Counted from the first letter of the stretch, positions 32,301 to 42,023 are shown. The stretch: DNA of 43,359 bases from Gammaproteobacteria bacterium (GCA_024277705.1 JAJRUQ010000186.1:1-43359); one strand, 5' to 3'. Notes: generated from the letters alone by a model not told the origin. Made by a program: numbers and translations.

Positions 32301-33572
32301 ATGAAAATATTATGGCTTTCACATCTGGTTCCCTATCCGCCTAAAGGAGGTATTCTGCAACGAGCATATCACCTGCTTCATGAAGTTTCTAAAAGCCATG
32401 ATGTTGATTTACTCGCTTTTAATCAGCCGAATTTGATACGCCCCTTATTCTCAGGCATCGATGAAGGACTGCGGGAAGCAGCAGAAGTTTTATCAACATT
32501 CTGTCATAGAGTTGAGTTTGTTCAAATTGAATCGGATCAACAGAGATTCGGGCAATATCGTCTGGCTCTCAAAAGCCTGCTGACCAGCGATCCCTACAAT
32601 ATTAACTGGTTAAAGTCGTCTGAGTATGCAGCAAAACTGCAGATGATGCTGTTGACCGGGAATTATGACCTGGTGCATCTTGATACCATAAGTCTGCAAC
32701 CTTACTTTAAGTATGTCAGCCACCTGCCGACGGTACTGGATCATCACAATATTGAATCACACATGCTGCTGCGCCGTGCGCAAAAGGAGGGTAGTTTATT
32801 CAAGAAGTGGTATTTTCGACAGGAAGGCCTGCGTTTGGTGCGATATGAAAAATCCCTGTGTCCACAGGTCGCCTATAACATTACCTGCTCAGAAACAGAC
32901 CGGCAACGACTGCTGGCAATTGTGCCGGAATGTCGGGTTGAGGCCATTGCTAATGGCGTTGATATTGATTATTTTAAAAGAGATGGTAGCGTCAAACAGC
33001 AGAGCAGCCTTATTTTTATCGGTACACTCGACTGGTATCCGAATGTCGAAGCGGTCAGATTTATTGCTGATGAAATATGGCCGTTATTGAAACAAAAAGT
33101 GCCAGGTGTTTAGATCAATATTATAGGGGCGAATCCACCGCAGGATATTGTTGAATTAAGCCGGCAGGATGCAGATTTCAATGTTCATGGTTTTGTTGAC
33201 GACATTCTGCCCTACTTAAACAGGGCCGCTGTTTATGTTTGTCCTATTATGGATGGTGGTGGTACCAAGTTAAAAATTCTTGATGCACTGGCAATGGAAA
33301 AAGCGATTGTTGCACATGAAATCGCCTGTGAAGGGATTAATGTGAGCGATGGTGTGGATGTTATTTTTGCTGAGACGGCCGAAGCTTATGTTTCTGCAAT
33401 TTCTGGGCTTATTGCTGATCAGGACTTGCGAAACAAAATGGGGCTGGCGGCAAGAAAATTAATCGTCGATCACTATGCCTATGAGGAAATAGGTAGAAAG
33501 TTAGCCCGCTTGTACAAAAAGAGCCAGTCGTTGCTGTTGCACAATTCGGCAATTAATCAGGATCATTGCTAG
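32301..33572 (+). pseudogene. GT4 sugar transferase (XrtA-associated) interrupted by one in-frame TAG
   Basis: The frame starts MKILWLSHLVPYPPKGGILQ, typical of TIGR03087-type sugar transferases of XrtA loci, and runs 270 codons to TAG at 33111-33113. The identical frame continues from codon 272 with no further stop to TAG at 33570-33572. It encodes INIIGANPPQDI, FNVHGFVDDILPYLNRAAVY and MDGGGTKLKILDALAMEKAI, the missing half of the donor domain. The two parts join at exactly the right place (VPGV-x-INIIGANPP), so only one codon is wrong. Without readthrough, the truncated product lacks the nucleotide-sugar site and would be inactive. The rest shows no decay. Either this is a recent mutation, a sequencing error or suppression. 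The final TAG overlaps the GTG of the next gene. Confidence 0.8.
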
Positions 33573-35551
33573 TGTGTGGTATTGCCGGTTTGTTGGCGCC
33601 TGAAATTTCCTCAGAGCATGCGGAAAATACCGTAGCAACAATGATTGCCGCGTTAGTTCATCGTGGTCCTGACGATGGCGGTCTATGGCGCAGTCAAAAT
33701 GAAAATCTTGTGCTTGGCCACCGCCGACTGTCTATTCAGGATCTGTCTGTTTCCGGCCAGCAGCCGATGATGTCACTTTCAAAAAGATACACGGTGGTGT
33801 TTAATGGAGAAATCTATAATTTTAAGGAGATAGCGGCCACCCTGGTTAAATGTGGTTATCATTTTTACGGGCACTCCGATACTGAGGTTTTGCTTGCAGC
33901 CATTGAGAAATGGGGGCTGGAAGCGGCCGTTACCCGGTTTGTTGGCATGTTTGCTTTTGCTTTGTGGGACGGTGAAAAGAAAGTTTTGCATTTATGCAGG
34001 GATCGCTTGGGAGAAAAACCATTATATTATGGCTGGGTAGCAGGCAGTTTTTATTTTTCATCAGAACTGAAAGCTATCGAAAGCGTGGTAAGCCGCGACC
34101 AGCTAACCACTGAATTTGCCGGGTTGTCCTGTTTTTTGCAGTATGGTTATGTTTCAGCACCTTATTCAATCTACCAGTCTATTTATAAATTAATGCCGGG
34201 TACAATCCTTTCTATACCGGTAACAAAGCGTGCTGATACGCTTGATTTCTCCCCGTTTGCAGACCGTACAACGGTAAGCCCGAAAACCTACTGGAGTATT
34301 TTGACTGCGGCTAATCATGGTCTGTCTGATTTAATACAAAGCGAGCAGGAGGTCGTGGAGGCGTTGGATCAGGCGATACATAAGTCTGTGCGGCGACAAA
34401 TGATTGCCGATGTTGAACTGGGTACGTTTTTATCCGGTGGCATTGATTCCACCGTGGTTTCAGCAATTGCGCAAAGTGAAAGTAGTGAGCGTATAAAAAC
34501 CTATACTATTGGCTTCAGCGAGAAAGAATACGATGAGTCGCTGTATGCTGAAAGAATAGCCGGGCATCTTGGTACCGATCATTTAACCATGCAGGTGACA
34601 CCCGCTGACATATTAAATGTTGTTCCAGGAATAGCGTCTATATATGATGAGCCGTTTGCTGATTCATCACAAATGCCTTCTTATCTGGTTTCGAAACTGG
34701 CAAAAGAACATGTTACGGTGTGCCTGTCAGGTGATGGTGGTGACGAGCTGTTTGCCGGATACAATCGTTATCTCTGGACGCAGTCACTGTGGAACAGAAT
34801 GTCAATGATACCGCTGCCGGTAAAACAGCTGGCAGGTAAAGCACTGGCGCAGCCGTCACCGGCATTCTGGGATGGCTTGTATGGCATCATCGCTGGCCTG
34901 AAATCAAACAAGCAGGAAAAACAGAAGTTAGTGGGTTTGAAAGTTCAGAAACTGGCAGGTTTTTTTCAGCAAAATGATATATATGCCGCTTATGATTATC
35001 TTATGTCCTACTGGCATGAACCTGCCGCCATACTTGAGCCGCACACGTCAAACAATACCAGTTTAAAATATCCGTTCCCTGATACGGAAAGTTTTATTAA
35101 TCAGGCAATGTACATGGATCAGCTTGGTTATTTACCCGGTGATAATCTGGCTAAGGTCGACCGTGCAAGCATGGCGGTTAGTTTAGAAACCCGTTTGCCA
35201 TTGCTAAGTCATGAGCTGGTGGAACTTGCTTGGCGAATTCCGGTGGCGATGAAAGTAAAAAATAATGTATCGAAATGGGCATTAAGAGAAGTGTTATATA
35301 AGTACGTGCCCCGGGAAATGATTGAACGGCCCAAAATGGGGTTTTCTGTACCGGTAGCACAGTGGTTGCGCAGTGACTTAAAAGACTGGGCCGGTGACCT
35401 GCTGTCAGGGCTTGACTCGGTTGGCAGTGTTTTGCAGAAAAAGGAAATCACCAGAGTCTGGCAAGAGCATGTCAGTGGACAATATGATCATTCGCATCGT
35501 TTATGGTCGGTACTAATGTATCTGTCATGGTCGGAAAATAGACCTGAGTAA
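33572..35551 (+). CDS. Glutamine-dependent amidotransferase (asparagine synthetase type), XrtA-associated
   Basis: A 659-residue AsnB-like enzyme. The GTG at 33572 (TAGTG overlap with the previous stop) gives M-C-G-I-A-G, placing the nucleophile Cys at position 2 as required after Met removal. The longer TTG start would bury it, so GTG is certain on functional grounds. The glutaminase domain has HRGPDDGGLW, LGHRRLSIQD and VVFNGEIYNF. The synthetase domain has the PP-loop FLSGGIDSTVV (about residue 288) and LSGDGGDELFAGYNRY, then LAKVDRASMAVSLETRLPLL. In polysaccharide loci such enzymes amidate carboxyl groups of sugars, for example uronamides. It fits the XrtA 'amidotransferase 1' group or general O-antigen AsnB homologues. 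Confidence 0.92.
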   Translation: MCGIAGLLAPEISSEHAENTVATMIAALVHRGPDDGGLWRSQNENLVLGHRRLSIQDLSVSGQQPMMSLSKRYTVVFNGEIYNFKEIAATLVKCGYHFYGHSDTEVLLAAIEKWGLEAAVTRFVGMFAFALWDGEKKVLHLCRDRLGEKPLYYGWVAGSFYFSSELKAIESVVSRDQLTTEFAGLSCFLQYGYVSAPYSIYQSIYKLMPGTILSIPVTKRADTLDFSPFADRTTVSPKTYWSILTAANHGLSDLIQSEQEVVEALDQAIHKSVRRQMIADVELGTFLSGGIDSTVVSAIAQSESSERIKTYTIGFSEKEYDESLYAERIAGHLGTDHLTMQVTPADILNVVPGIASIYDEPFADSSQMPSYLVSKLAKEHVTVCLSGDGGDELFAGYNRYLWTQSLWNRMSMIPLPVKQLAGKALAQPSPAFWDGLYGIIAGLKSNKQEKQKLVGLKVQKLAGFFQQNDIYAAYDYLMSYWHEPAAILEPHTSNNTSLKYPFPDTESFINQAMYMDQLGYLPGDNLAKVDRASMAVSLETRLPLLSHELVELAWRIPVAMKVKNNVSKWALREVLYKYVPREMIERPKMGFSVPVAQWLRSDLKDWAGDLLSGLDSVGSVLQKKEITRVWQEHVSGQYDHSHRLWSVLMYLSWSENRPE

Positions 35552-35569
35552 TTTATAAAAAATAATTTC

Positions 35570-37048
35570 ATGAGTAAACAGACCGGACAGCTTGGTAAAA
35601 CAGCGCAGCATTCTGCAATCTATGCGATTGGTACCATGGTAAGTCGTCTTACCGGCCTGGTTATGCTGCCGATTTATACCCGTTATTTAACGCCCGCAGA
35701 CTATGGTGCGCTTACCCTGTTTACCATTGCTATTGAGTTAATGGGGATCCTTGTTGGTTTACGGATAAGCCAGGCAATGTTTCGTTACTACATTCTCGAA
35801 GAGAGTGAAGATCAAAAGAAAGTTATTGTATCTACCGTTCTGGTAACAGTATTCATATCAAGTTTGTTTGGTGCAATGCTTTTATTTCTGTCATCAAGCC
35901 CATTGTCAGTCATATTGTTTGGTAGTAATGAATATGAATTTGAATTTCAGTTATTTGCCTTTACTCTGGTAACCAATGCACTTTCTGCCGTAGGTCTGAG
36001 TTTTATTCGTGCGCGAAGGAAGCCGGTGTTTTTTGTTAATGTTAGCATCGCAACCTTGATATTGCAGGTCAGCTTGAATGTGTATTTTATCGTGATGTTG
36101 GATATGCATGTAAAAGGGGTGGTTTTTAGCTCACTCATCAGTGGCTCAATAGTGGCCGTTTTACTGTCAGTTTATGTATTCTGGCTGGTCGGTTTTCATT
36201 ATTCAAAATCCATGGCGTGGAAACTTGTACAGTATGTTGCGCCATTAATTCTGGCATCGTTGGGTACGTTTTTTGTTGCTTATGCGGACAAATACTTTAT
36301 TCGTATATACAGCAACCTGGCAGAAGTAGGTCTGTACGCCCTGGCTGCAAGAGTCAGCTCAATTCTGGGAACAATTAATTTATCCTTTAATATGTCATGG
36401 ATGGCGGACAGGTTTGAGGTAGTAAAAAAAGATAATGCTCGTGAAATTTATGGTCAGGTATTCAGGTTTATGAGTACCGTATTAATCGTAACAGGTGTGG
36501 GCCTGGCTATTTTTGCAAATGATTTTTTCCGGGTGATGACCGATCCTGAGTTTTATTCAGCAGGAAATGTTGTGTCATTGCTGGCGTTGTCAACCATCTT
36601 CCAGAGTTATGCAACATTTTGTAATTTTGGAATAATGCTGGAGAAGAAAACCAGATATATGGCCGAAGCATCCTGGTATAAAGCAATACTTTCATTGTTG
36701 GGATATATGCTGTTAATTCCCTTCATCGGCTTATACGGTGCAGCATTGACGCTGGTAATAAGTAATTTGTTTGAGCTGTACTGGACAAATATGCGTGCAA
36801 AAAAACTGTACGATATGCAGCTTGAGTGGATGCCGGTTTTCTGGATGATGGTACTTGCATCGCTGTGTACTGTATTGGCATTGGTGTTGCCATTAGACAG
36901 TATTTATTACTTTGGCCTTAGAGTGTTATTATTTGTACTGTTTCTAGTGGCCATTTATATAATGCCTTTCTGGCGAAATGAAGATAAAGTGTTGATGAAA
37001 TCGATAGCAAGGAAAGTACTGCGATTTAAAGCTCCGGGTTTTAGCTAG
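35570..37048 (+). CDS. Polysaccharide flippase (Wzx/MVF-like)
   Basis: A 492-residue polytopic membrane protein with about 12-14 helices. The N-terminus AIYAIGTMVSRLTGLVMLPI, then YTRYLTPADYGALTLF, is characteristic of Wzx/RfbX flippases of the MATE/MVF superfamily. Further supports are a central RARRKPVFF loop and ADKYFIRIYSNLAEVGLYAL. It would flip the undecaprenyl-linked repeat unit across the inner membrane. With the polymerase-like protein (29195) and the chain-length protein (16298) it implies a Wzx/Wzy-type assembly route. It follows the amidotransferase by 18 bp. The ribosome binding site is weak. Confidence 0.9.
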   Translation: MSKQTGQLGKTAQHSAIYAIGTMVSRLTGLVMLPIYTRYLTPADYGALTLFTIAIELMGILVGLRISQAMFRYYILEESEDQKKVIVSTVLVTVFISSLFGAMLLFLSSSPLSVILFGSNEYEFEFQLFAFTLVTNALSAVGLSFIRARRKPVFFVNVSIATLILQVSLNVYFIVMLDMHVKGVVFSSLISGSIVAVLLSVYVFWLVGFHYSKSMAWKLVQYVAPLILASLGTFFVAYADKYFIRIYSNLAEVGLYALAARVSSILGTINLSFNMSWMADRFEVVKKDNAREIYGQVFRFMSTVLIVTGVGLAIFANDFFRVMTDPEFYSAGNVVSLLALSTIFQSYATFCNFGIMLEKKTRYMAEASWYKAILSLLGYMLLIPFIGLYGAALTLVISNLFELYWTNMRAKKLYDMQLEWMPVFWMMVLASLCTVLALVLPLDSIYYFGLRVLLFVLFLVAIYIMPFWRNEDKVLMKSIARKVLRFKAPGFS

Positions 37049-37111
37049 CTGCCCCAGTGCAATAGTGATATTTCATTAGTGAGTTACTAAAAATTATTTT
37101 TAGGTTGAACG

Positions 37112-37723
37112 ATGTTTAATAAAATATATAATCGGTTTTTTGGCAAAGAAAAATTCCACGAGTTTTCAAGGCATAATATTTTCATACATCCACAGTCAGA
37201 ACTGGGAGAATATACCAGCATAGGAAAAGGCACTAACATTAATGGCCCGGCATATATAAGCTGTGATAAAAACGCACCGGTTGTTATTGGTAAATTTTGC
37301 GCAATTGCATTTAACCTGAGAATAAGGGCGAAGAATCATTATCTTGGCTACGCAAATCTACAGGGTAAATTCCAGCAAGCAAACAGCTTGCCATCGCTTG
37401 AATTGAATAAAGGCCCGGTTATCATTGGCAACAATGTCTGGATTGGTGATAATGTCATTATCCTGCCGGGCGTTAATGTCGGTGATGGTGCTGTCATCGG
37501 TGCGGGTTCGATAGTAACTAAAAATGTTGAGTGTTATTCAATTGTTGCCGGTAATCCGGCGCAGCTGATTAAAAAACGGTTTTCTGATAATGTGATTAAT
37601 CAATTAAAGTTAATTGCATGGTGGGACTGGTCCGAGGAAAAGATTGCTCGAAATAAAGCTTTTTTTACCATAGACTTTTTTGAAGAGCCTGATGTCATGC
37701 TTGATCAATATATAAATAAGTGA
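37112..37723 (+). CDS. Hexapeptide-repeat acetyltransferase (203 aa)
   Basis: A left-handed beta-helix O-acyltransferase of the CatB/VatD/NodL kind. Hexapeptide repeats are evident: [34 protein letters not shown], and the long run [37 protein letters not shown]. The family ending [12 protein letters not shown] follows, and NHY near residue 73 provides a candidate catalytic histidine. The protein is cytoplasmic. AGG lies about 9 bases before the ATG. It is the last gene of the 32301-37723 run and would O-acetylate a sugar of the repeat unit. The next gene is convergent, five bases away. Confidence 0.9.
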   Translation: MFNKIYNRFFGKEKFHEFSRHNIFIHPQSELGEYTSIGKGTNINGPAYISCDKNAPVVIGKFCAIAFNLRIRAKNHYLGYANLQGKFQQANSLPSLELNKGPVIIGNNVWIGDNVIILPGVNVGDGAVIGAGSIVTKNVECYSIVAGNPAQLIKKRFSDNVINQLKLIAWWDWSEEKIARNKAFFTIDFFEEPDVMLDQYINK

Positions 37724-37728
37724 AATGT

Positions 37729-38955
37729 CTATTTTCGGTGGATAAGGTCGGTGTATATGGAAATGAGCTCGTCGCATATTATGTTTATATCAAACCGCTG
37801 TTCAACATCACATCTTCCCTGAACTGTCAGTTTTTCATATAAGTCCGGTTTTAAGATAAGACTTTTTATTTTCTTAGCTAGCTCGTTTTCTTTCCCGGTA
37901 TCGAAGAGCAGTCCTGTTTCGTTTTCAATAATAACCTCGGGTATGCCTCCCGCTTTGCTACCAATAACCGCCAGACCCGATGCCTGCGCCTCCTGTAAAA
38001 CGGTTCCCTGTGTTTCTTTAAAACTGGGCAGTATAAGGATGTGACATGATCTGTAATACTGGCTGACCCGGTCAGGTGTGAGAAAACCATGAAAGATAAT
38101 GTTATTTGATAATTGAAGTTGTTTGGCAAGTAGCTCGAGACTCGATCGTTCCGGGCCGTCACCAATAATATGGTATTTAATGTCAGGATATTGCCTGACT
38201 AGCAGTGCGATGGTTTTTATCGCTGTTTTATGGCCTTTTTCTAAAGACAGGCGGCCGACAGACAGTAATTTTATTTTATCTGTATGATGAATATTGCGCT
38301 TTATGTGCGGGTACTGATCCAGGTTTGTACCCTGGGGAATAATCTTTATTTTATATTTCGGGCAGCCGAGTGTCAGTAAATCGTCTCTGGCCGATTGTGT
38401 GTTGACCAGAAAAATATCACCGGTTTCAAATACAAGTTTTGTTTTGGATTTTGCCAGGGTCGGCACGCCTGGGGGGGTAACACCGTGGTAGGTGGTAACG
38501 AGTGGAATTGAAAAGTTCTGGCGTAAAAAGAGATATTCGAAACAACTGAGCAGGGTATGAGTATGTAACACGTCTATTTTTTTGCACAGCAGAATTCTGG
38601 CCAGGATTATATTTCGAACCAGGTGCTTGATGCCATGCTGTTGCCAGTGAGATGATCTGATAATAGCGATAACTGCTTTTATATAGGTACTATTAAATAA
38701 AGGCAGTGAAAACAAATTGCCTAAAAGATTATCAGGGTTTGCATTGATATAGATGGGGGCTGATTTAAGCTTTACAGGTTTTGTTTCCGGCTGTAGCGTG
38801 TTGCTGGTGCTTGTTTGCCGCGAAAAGAGTTGCACGTTTATGTTGGCGCGTTCCAGCGAATGCAACTGGTTGGCTATATAAGGCTGAACAATGTTTGGAA
38901 ACTGGTCGACAAGCAGACCTATGTGCAGATTGTTCACAGCCTTTTTATCGGGCAT
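37729..38955 (-). CDS. Glycosyltransferase family 4 (408 aa)
   Basis: A GT-B glycosyltransferase. The N-terminal domain has IGLLVDQFPNIVQPYIANQL and VLHTHTLLSCFEYLFLR; the C-terminal domain has IIPQGTNLDQYP, KLLSVGRLSLEKGHKTAI and YHIIGDGPERSSL. The donor site E-x7-E is in LPSFKETQGTVLQEAQASGL. It has no membrane helix. It is last in a four-gene minus-strand operon and overlaps the sulfotransferase gene by 11 bases. The sugar donor is unknown. Confidence 0.91.
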   Translation of the reverse strand: MPDKKAVNNLHIGLLVDQFPNIVQPYIANQLHSLERANINVQLFSRQTSTSNTLQPETKPVKLKSAPIYINANPDNLLGNLFSLPLFNSTYIKAVIAIIRSSHWQQHGIKHLVRNIILARILLCKKIDVLHTHTLLSCFEYLFLRQNFSIPLVTTYHGVTPPGVPTLAKSKTKLVFETGDIFLVNTQSARDDLLTLGCPKYKIKIIPQGTNLDQYPHIKRNIHHTDKIKLLSVGRLSLEKGHKTAIKTIALLVRQYPDIKYHIIGDGPERSSLELLAKQLQLSNNIIFHGFLTPDRVSQYYRSCHILILPSFKETQGTVLQEAQASGLAVIGSKAGGIPEVIIENETGLLFDTGKENELAKKIKSLILKPDLYEKLTVQGRCDVEQRFDINIICDELISIYTDLIHRK

Positions 38956-39778
38956 GGGTGTTTTCCTGATAATAGCCGAAGTGTTTAAGGGGTGATAACG
39001 CTTCTTTATTGATTACATCAACATCATCGGCAGACAGCCGTGATATTGATACCGGGTTCATGTTTTTTATATGGCTGCTAATGCCATGAATTAGCCAGTC
39101 TTTGCTGTTGATATCACCCTTGATAAAGGTGTTTTCTATGCCGATAAAGTCGGCAATCGTTTGTAGGATTTTTTGTGGGTTATCAGTGAAATCTTCATAG
39201 CTCAGTAATAACTTTTTTGGCACTGTTTCCAGGTCGGAAAACATAATCTCGTTTGATAATGACCATTGTCTGGCAGCAAGGGACAGACTGTGGCCGGTTT
39301 TTCTATGAATGCCTTCTGCGACAGCATAGCCATTACGGATAATGGAGATAAAGTGCGCATTTTCAAAATGCTGGTTCAGCCATTGTACTCTGGCGGCATT
39401 GGTGATGGATTTTTCAAGTAACACCGGGCGATGAATATCATTAAAGTAATAACCCCATTGTCGTTTTACCCTGGTTGCAACTGAAGCGGGAGTGTCATTT
39501 GTCAACAGATGGAAACGTTCTTTTTTTATCGCCCACAAACGGGGTATGTTTAATTCCTGCGGGGTAACAAACTGATTGGTGCATATCTGACCCTCGACCG
39601 GCAGACTGCCGATGGATGAGTGACTAGCAAGAATTTGATGCAAAAGTGTTGTGCCTGAATTATAGCAACCAATTAAAAACACCCATTTTTCCGGAGCCGG
39701 GTAAGGGCCGGTATAACCCCGGTATGAAAGCGAAAGATTTTTTAATGCTTTACTTATAAAGCTATTTTCACTGCTCAT
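38945..39778 (-). CDS. Sulfotransferase family protein (277 aa)
   Basis: A PAPS-dependent sulfotransferase. The 5'-phosphosulfate loop is FLIGCYNSGTTLLHQILASH (about residues 33-52). The 3'-phosphate motif is FISIIRNGYAVAEGIHRKTG (about 141-160). LLLSYEDFTDNPQKIL is the usual downstream motif. It has no signal peptide. The ATG at 39778 shares a base with the stop of the deacetylase gene upstream in the operon, and its end overlaps the glycosyltransferase, so the operon is tightly coupled. Its motifs differ from those of the two sulfotransferases at 19645 and 21605, so it probably acts on a different position or sugar. Confidence 0.89.
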   Translation of the reverse strand: MSSENSFISKALKNLSLSYRGYTGPYPAPEKWVFLIGCYNSGTTLLHQILASHSSIGSLPVEGQICTNQFVTPQELNIPRLWAIKKERFHLLTNDTPASVATRVKRQWGYYFNDIHRPVLLEKSITNAARVQWLNQHFENAHFISIIRNGYAVAEGIHRKTGHSLSLAARQWSLSNEIMFSDLETVPKKLLLSYEDFTDNPQKILQTIADFIGIENTFIKGDINSKDWLIHGISSHIKNMNPVSISRLSADDVDVINKEALSPLKHFGYYQENTHAR

Positions 39779-40707
39779 TAAATTATGCCTGACGTTTCAG
39801 CTGAAATCAGATCATCAATTTCACAGCCATCAGCGAAAACCCTGCGATATTCAATGCTCCTGGTATAATTTATACCACCGGTACAGGTGAGAAAGGCGAC
39901 ATCATGTTCCAGGCATGCTTTAATCGTGTCAACATTCCAGTCTCTTGAAGAGCCGAAGGGCAAGGCAAAAATAGCTCGGTAGTTTTCCAGCTCGGATAAG
40001 GCTTCTATATTTTTCCGGATAGATTCACTTTGCCAGTGAGCATCCATCATGGAATGGCGCTGATGTTCGTGACCATGCAAGCCAATGCTGAAAATTGCAG
40101 GGTTTAGTGACTTAAGTTCGGCCTTTGTTAAAAAAAGATGCTGTAAGCCGGTGAGCTGGTTTGACAGGTCCTCTAAGAAAGGACGTTGCTTATTGTATTC
40201 GGCCGGGTTATTGGTTTTGCGTAATTGCAGTAGAATTTCCCGGTGCTGTTCGGTGATTAAATGCCGCTTCTCCGGTTCGGGGTGATTTATAAGATAACGG
40301 TATATAAAAGGAAAGTGTAAATACTGACAGTCCAGATAGGCTGATGTAATAAAAATGGTGGCGGGGCAGTTATATTTTTCTAAAATGGGCGCAATATGTG
40401 TTTTAACCGAGCTGTCGCCATCGTCTATGGTTATGGCAATACAGTGGCCGCTGAGGGTGCCATGGTGCAGGTGTTGAAGTGCATCATGTAAGGGCAGTAC
40501 CTTGTATTTATTTGTCAGTAACTTTATCTGGTTTTCAAAATCCTGCGTCTGGTTCCAGCCTCCCGGCAGGTGAATCTGCGGGTCAAAATGATCACTGACG
40601 CGATGATAGGTGAGAATCAGGAGCCAGTCCGGATGGTTTTTGTTCCACACACGTTGAATAGATGCGCGTATCGGCTTTTTGATGATCTGCTTCAGTTTTT
40701 TTATCAT
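39778..40707 (-). CDS. Polysaccharide deacetylase family protein (309 aa)
   Basis: A CE4 deacetylase with WLLILTYHRVSDHFDP near the N-terminus, CIAITIDDGDSSVKTHIAPI (motif 1, TIDDG) and CPATIFITSAYLDC. SIGLHGHEHQRHS is motif 2 and IFALPFGSSRDW motif 3. The start is ambiguous: ATG 40707 gives a basic N-terminus (MIKKLKQIIKKPIR), and GTG 40731 adds eight residues. Neither has a clear ribosome binding site. It is second in the minus-strand operon after the glycosyltransferase and overlaps the sulfotransferase start by one base. Deacetylation next to sulfation suggests N-sulfation of an exposed amino sugar, but this is only inference. Confidence 0.87.
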   Translation of the reverse strand: MIKKLKQIIKKPIRASIQRVWNKNHPDWLLILTYHRVSDHFDPQIHLPGGWNQTQDFENQIKLLTNKYKVLPLHDALQHLHHGTLSGHCIAITIDDGDSSVKTHIAPILEKYNCPATIFITSAYLDCQYLHFPFIYRYLINHPEPEKRHLITEQHREILLQLRKTNNPAEYNKQRPFLEDLSNQLTGLQHLFLTKAELKSLNPAIFSIGLHGHEHQRHSMMDAHWQSESIRKNIEALSELENYRAIFALPFGSSRDWNVDTIKACLEHDVAFLTCTGGINYTRSIEYRRVFADGCEIDDLISAETSGII

Positions 40708-40743
40708 CGTAATAATCTGTTGAAAATACACACAGGAGTCTGT

Positions 40744-41895
40744 TTAGCTACCGGAAAAAACCGGATCAAGGATTTTGATAAGACGCTGGTTTGTTGATTG
40801 AATATTATAGTTTTCCTGAACGGCCAGTATTGCATTGTCGCTAATTTTTTTAACTTTAGTGGAATCCTGCATGCTGTATTTTATGGCATCACAGGCCGAT
40901 TGAATATCCTTGTGTTTGTAGATAATACCATTTTCCATATGATTGATAGACAGTGATGTCGACGGGTTGTCGGGTACCAGGGTTACCAGACCGCTGCTCA
41001 TATACTCAAGTATTGACAGTGAATAACCGACTTCACCGGTGGCGGCATGAAAGCCGGTGTGACAGCAGGGCAGGATCTGTTTGATATCCTGCCGTTTACC
41101 GGCAAAGGTAAAATGTTGTTCAACATTCAGTTGTTTGGCCAGTGTGCGAAAATCGTTCAGATTGGGGCCGTCGCCACAAAAAAGGAAATGCAGGTTTTGT
41201 GTTTTTTGTTGCTGAATGAGTTCGGCGGCACATTGAATGAGAAAGTCGATGCCCTTGTAATAGGAGGCGCGCCCGGTGCTGACAACGATGTGGTAATCAT
41301 CCGGGATATTGAAAATGCTCTGCGCATAATGGCGGTCACAGGTCGTCAGATCAATGGGTTGTATGCCATTGCTGGCAACCGAGCATTTATGCGCAGGAAT
41401 ACAGTTGACCTTGATGTGGCGTTGGTAAATATAGCTGGTAACGGCAACAAAATGATCGGCAGTAAACCAGGGCGTTTTTTGTATCAGGGTTTTAATGACT
41501 CGCGTTAGTCCGGCAGGCTGTGTGCGTTCACCGGGCGTATGGTCATGGACAACAATTTTCCTGATTCCCCACAGTTTCAATAGAATATAGAAAAAGCTGT
41601 ATGAGGGGTAATCCGAAAAATAGATATAGTTAATATTGTTCTGTTTGATCAATTTACGTAGGCTGAGAAGGTTGCGGATTGAGCGATGTTTTACGTTCAG
41701 TTGTTTTACGCTAATGCTGGATTCAGATATGGCGGCCGGCAGGCCGGTTATTTCAGGGTAGACAAGTATACAGTGCTGGTTTTTGCGGTTGAAGTGCTGG
41801 TTAATACAGACCCAGAAGTTTTCCATCAGCCACCAGGCATAACCCACACCTGACTCCCAGTTGGCAACGAGTAATATATTTTTCTGGTTCTGCAT
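40744..41895 (-). CDS. Glycosyltransferase family 4 (383 aa)
   Basis: A GT-B glycosyltransferase. The N-terminus is ILLVANWESGVGYAWWLMEN. Further segments are KIVVHDHTPGERTQPAG, VTSYIYQRHI, CSVASNGIQPIDL, VVSTGRASYYKGIDFLIQ and LHFLFCGDGPNLNDFRTL. The donor site is in GEVGYSLSILEYMSSGLVTL (E-x7-E). It is the first gene of the minus-strand operon 41895-37729. A 14-bp palindrome lies 46 bases upstream in the divergent promoter region. Donor and acceptor are unknown. Confidence 0.9.
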   Translation of the reverse strand: MQNQKNILLVANWESGVGYAWWLMENFWVCINQHFNRKNQHCILVYPEITGLPAAISESSISVKQLNVKHRSIRNLLSLRKLIKQNNINYIYFSDYPSYSFFYILLKLWGIRKIVVHDHTPGERTQPAGLTRVIKTLIQKTPWFTADHFVAVTSYIYQRHIKVNCIPAHKCSVASNGIQPIDLTTCDRHYAQSIFNIPDDYHIVVSTGRASYYKGIDFLIQCAAELIQQQKTQNLHFLFCGDGPNLNDFRTLAKQLNVEQHFTFAGKRQDIKQILPCCHTGFHAATGEVGYSLSILEYMSSGLVTLVPDNPSTSLSINHMENGIIYKHKDIQSACDAIKYSMQDSTKVKKISDNAILAVQENYNIQSTNQRLIKILDPVFSGS

Positions 41896-41940
41896 GATTA
41901 AATAAGGGAGTAACAGTGGTTTGTATTAAAATTAGGGTTC

Positions 41941-41954
41941 CCTAGTATACTAGG
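41941..41954. promoter_or_regulatory. 14-bp perfect palindrome between divergent operons
   Basis: CCTAGTATACTAGG is its own reverse complement. It overlaps another inverted repeat, TAGGG-TT-CCCTA (41933-41944). It sits midway between the divergent glycosyltransferase operon and the sulfotransferase, so it is a good operator candidate. The regulator is unknown. Confidence 0.45.
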
Positions 41955-42023
41955 CTGACTCTAAACTATTAAGTCTTTCCTTGTAACAGTGTTAAATTTA
42001 CAGTAATTTGGCTTTTTTTAAGC

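Noticed and set aside
5263-33113. Genome-wide reassignment of TAG to an amino acid, suggested by two genes with a lone in-frame TAG
   Set aside because: TAG also ends several intact genes at plausible C-termini (for example at 293, 27224 minus, 37048, 37729 minus and 42953), most with only short open extensions beyond. The only tRNA here is Arg(CCG). Local mutation, sequencing error or partial suppression fit better.
41047-41508. 153-residue plus-strand frame
   Set aside because: Antisense shadow of the minus-strand glycosyltransferase 40744-41895.
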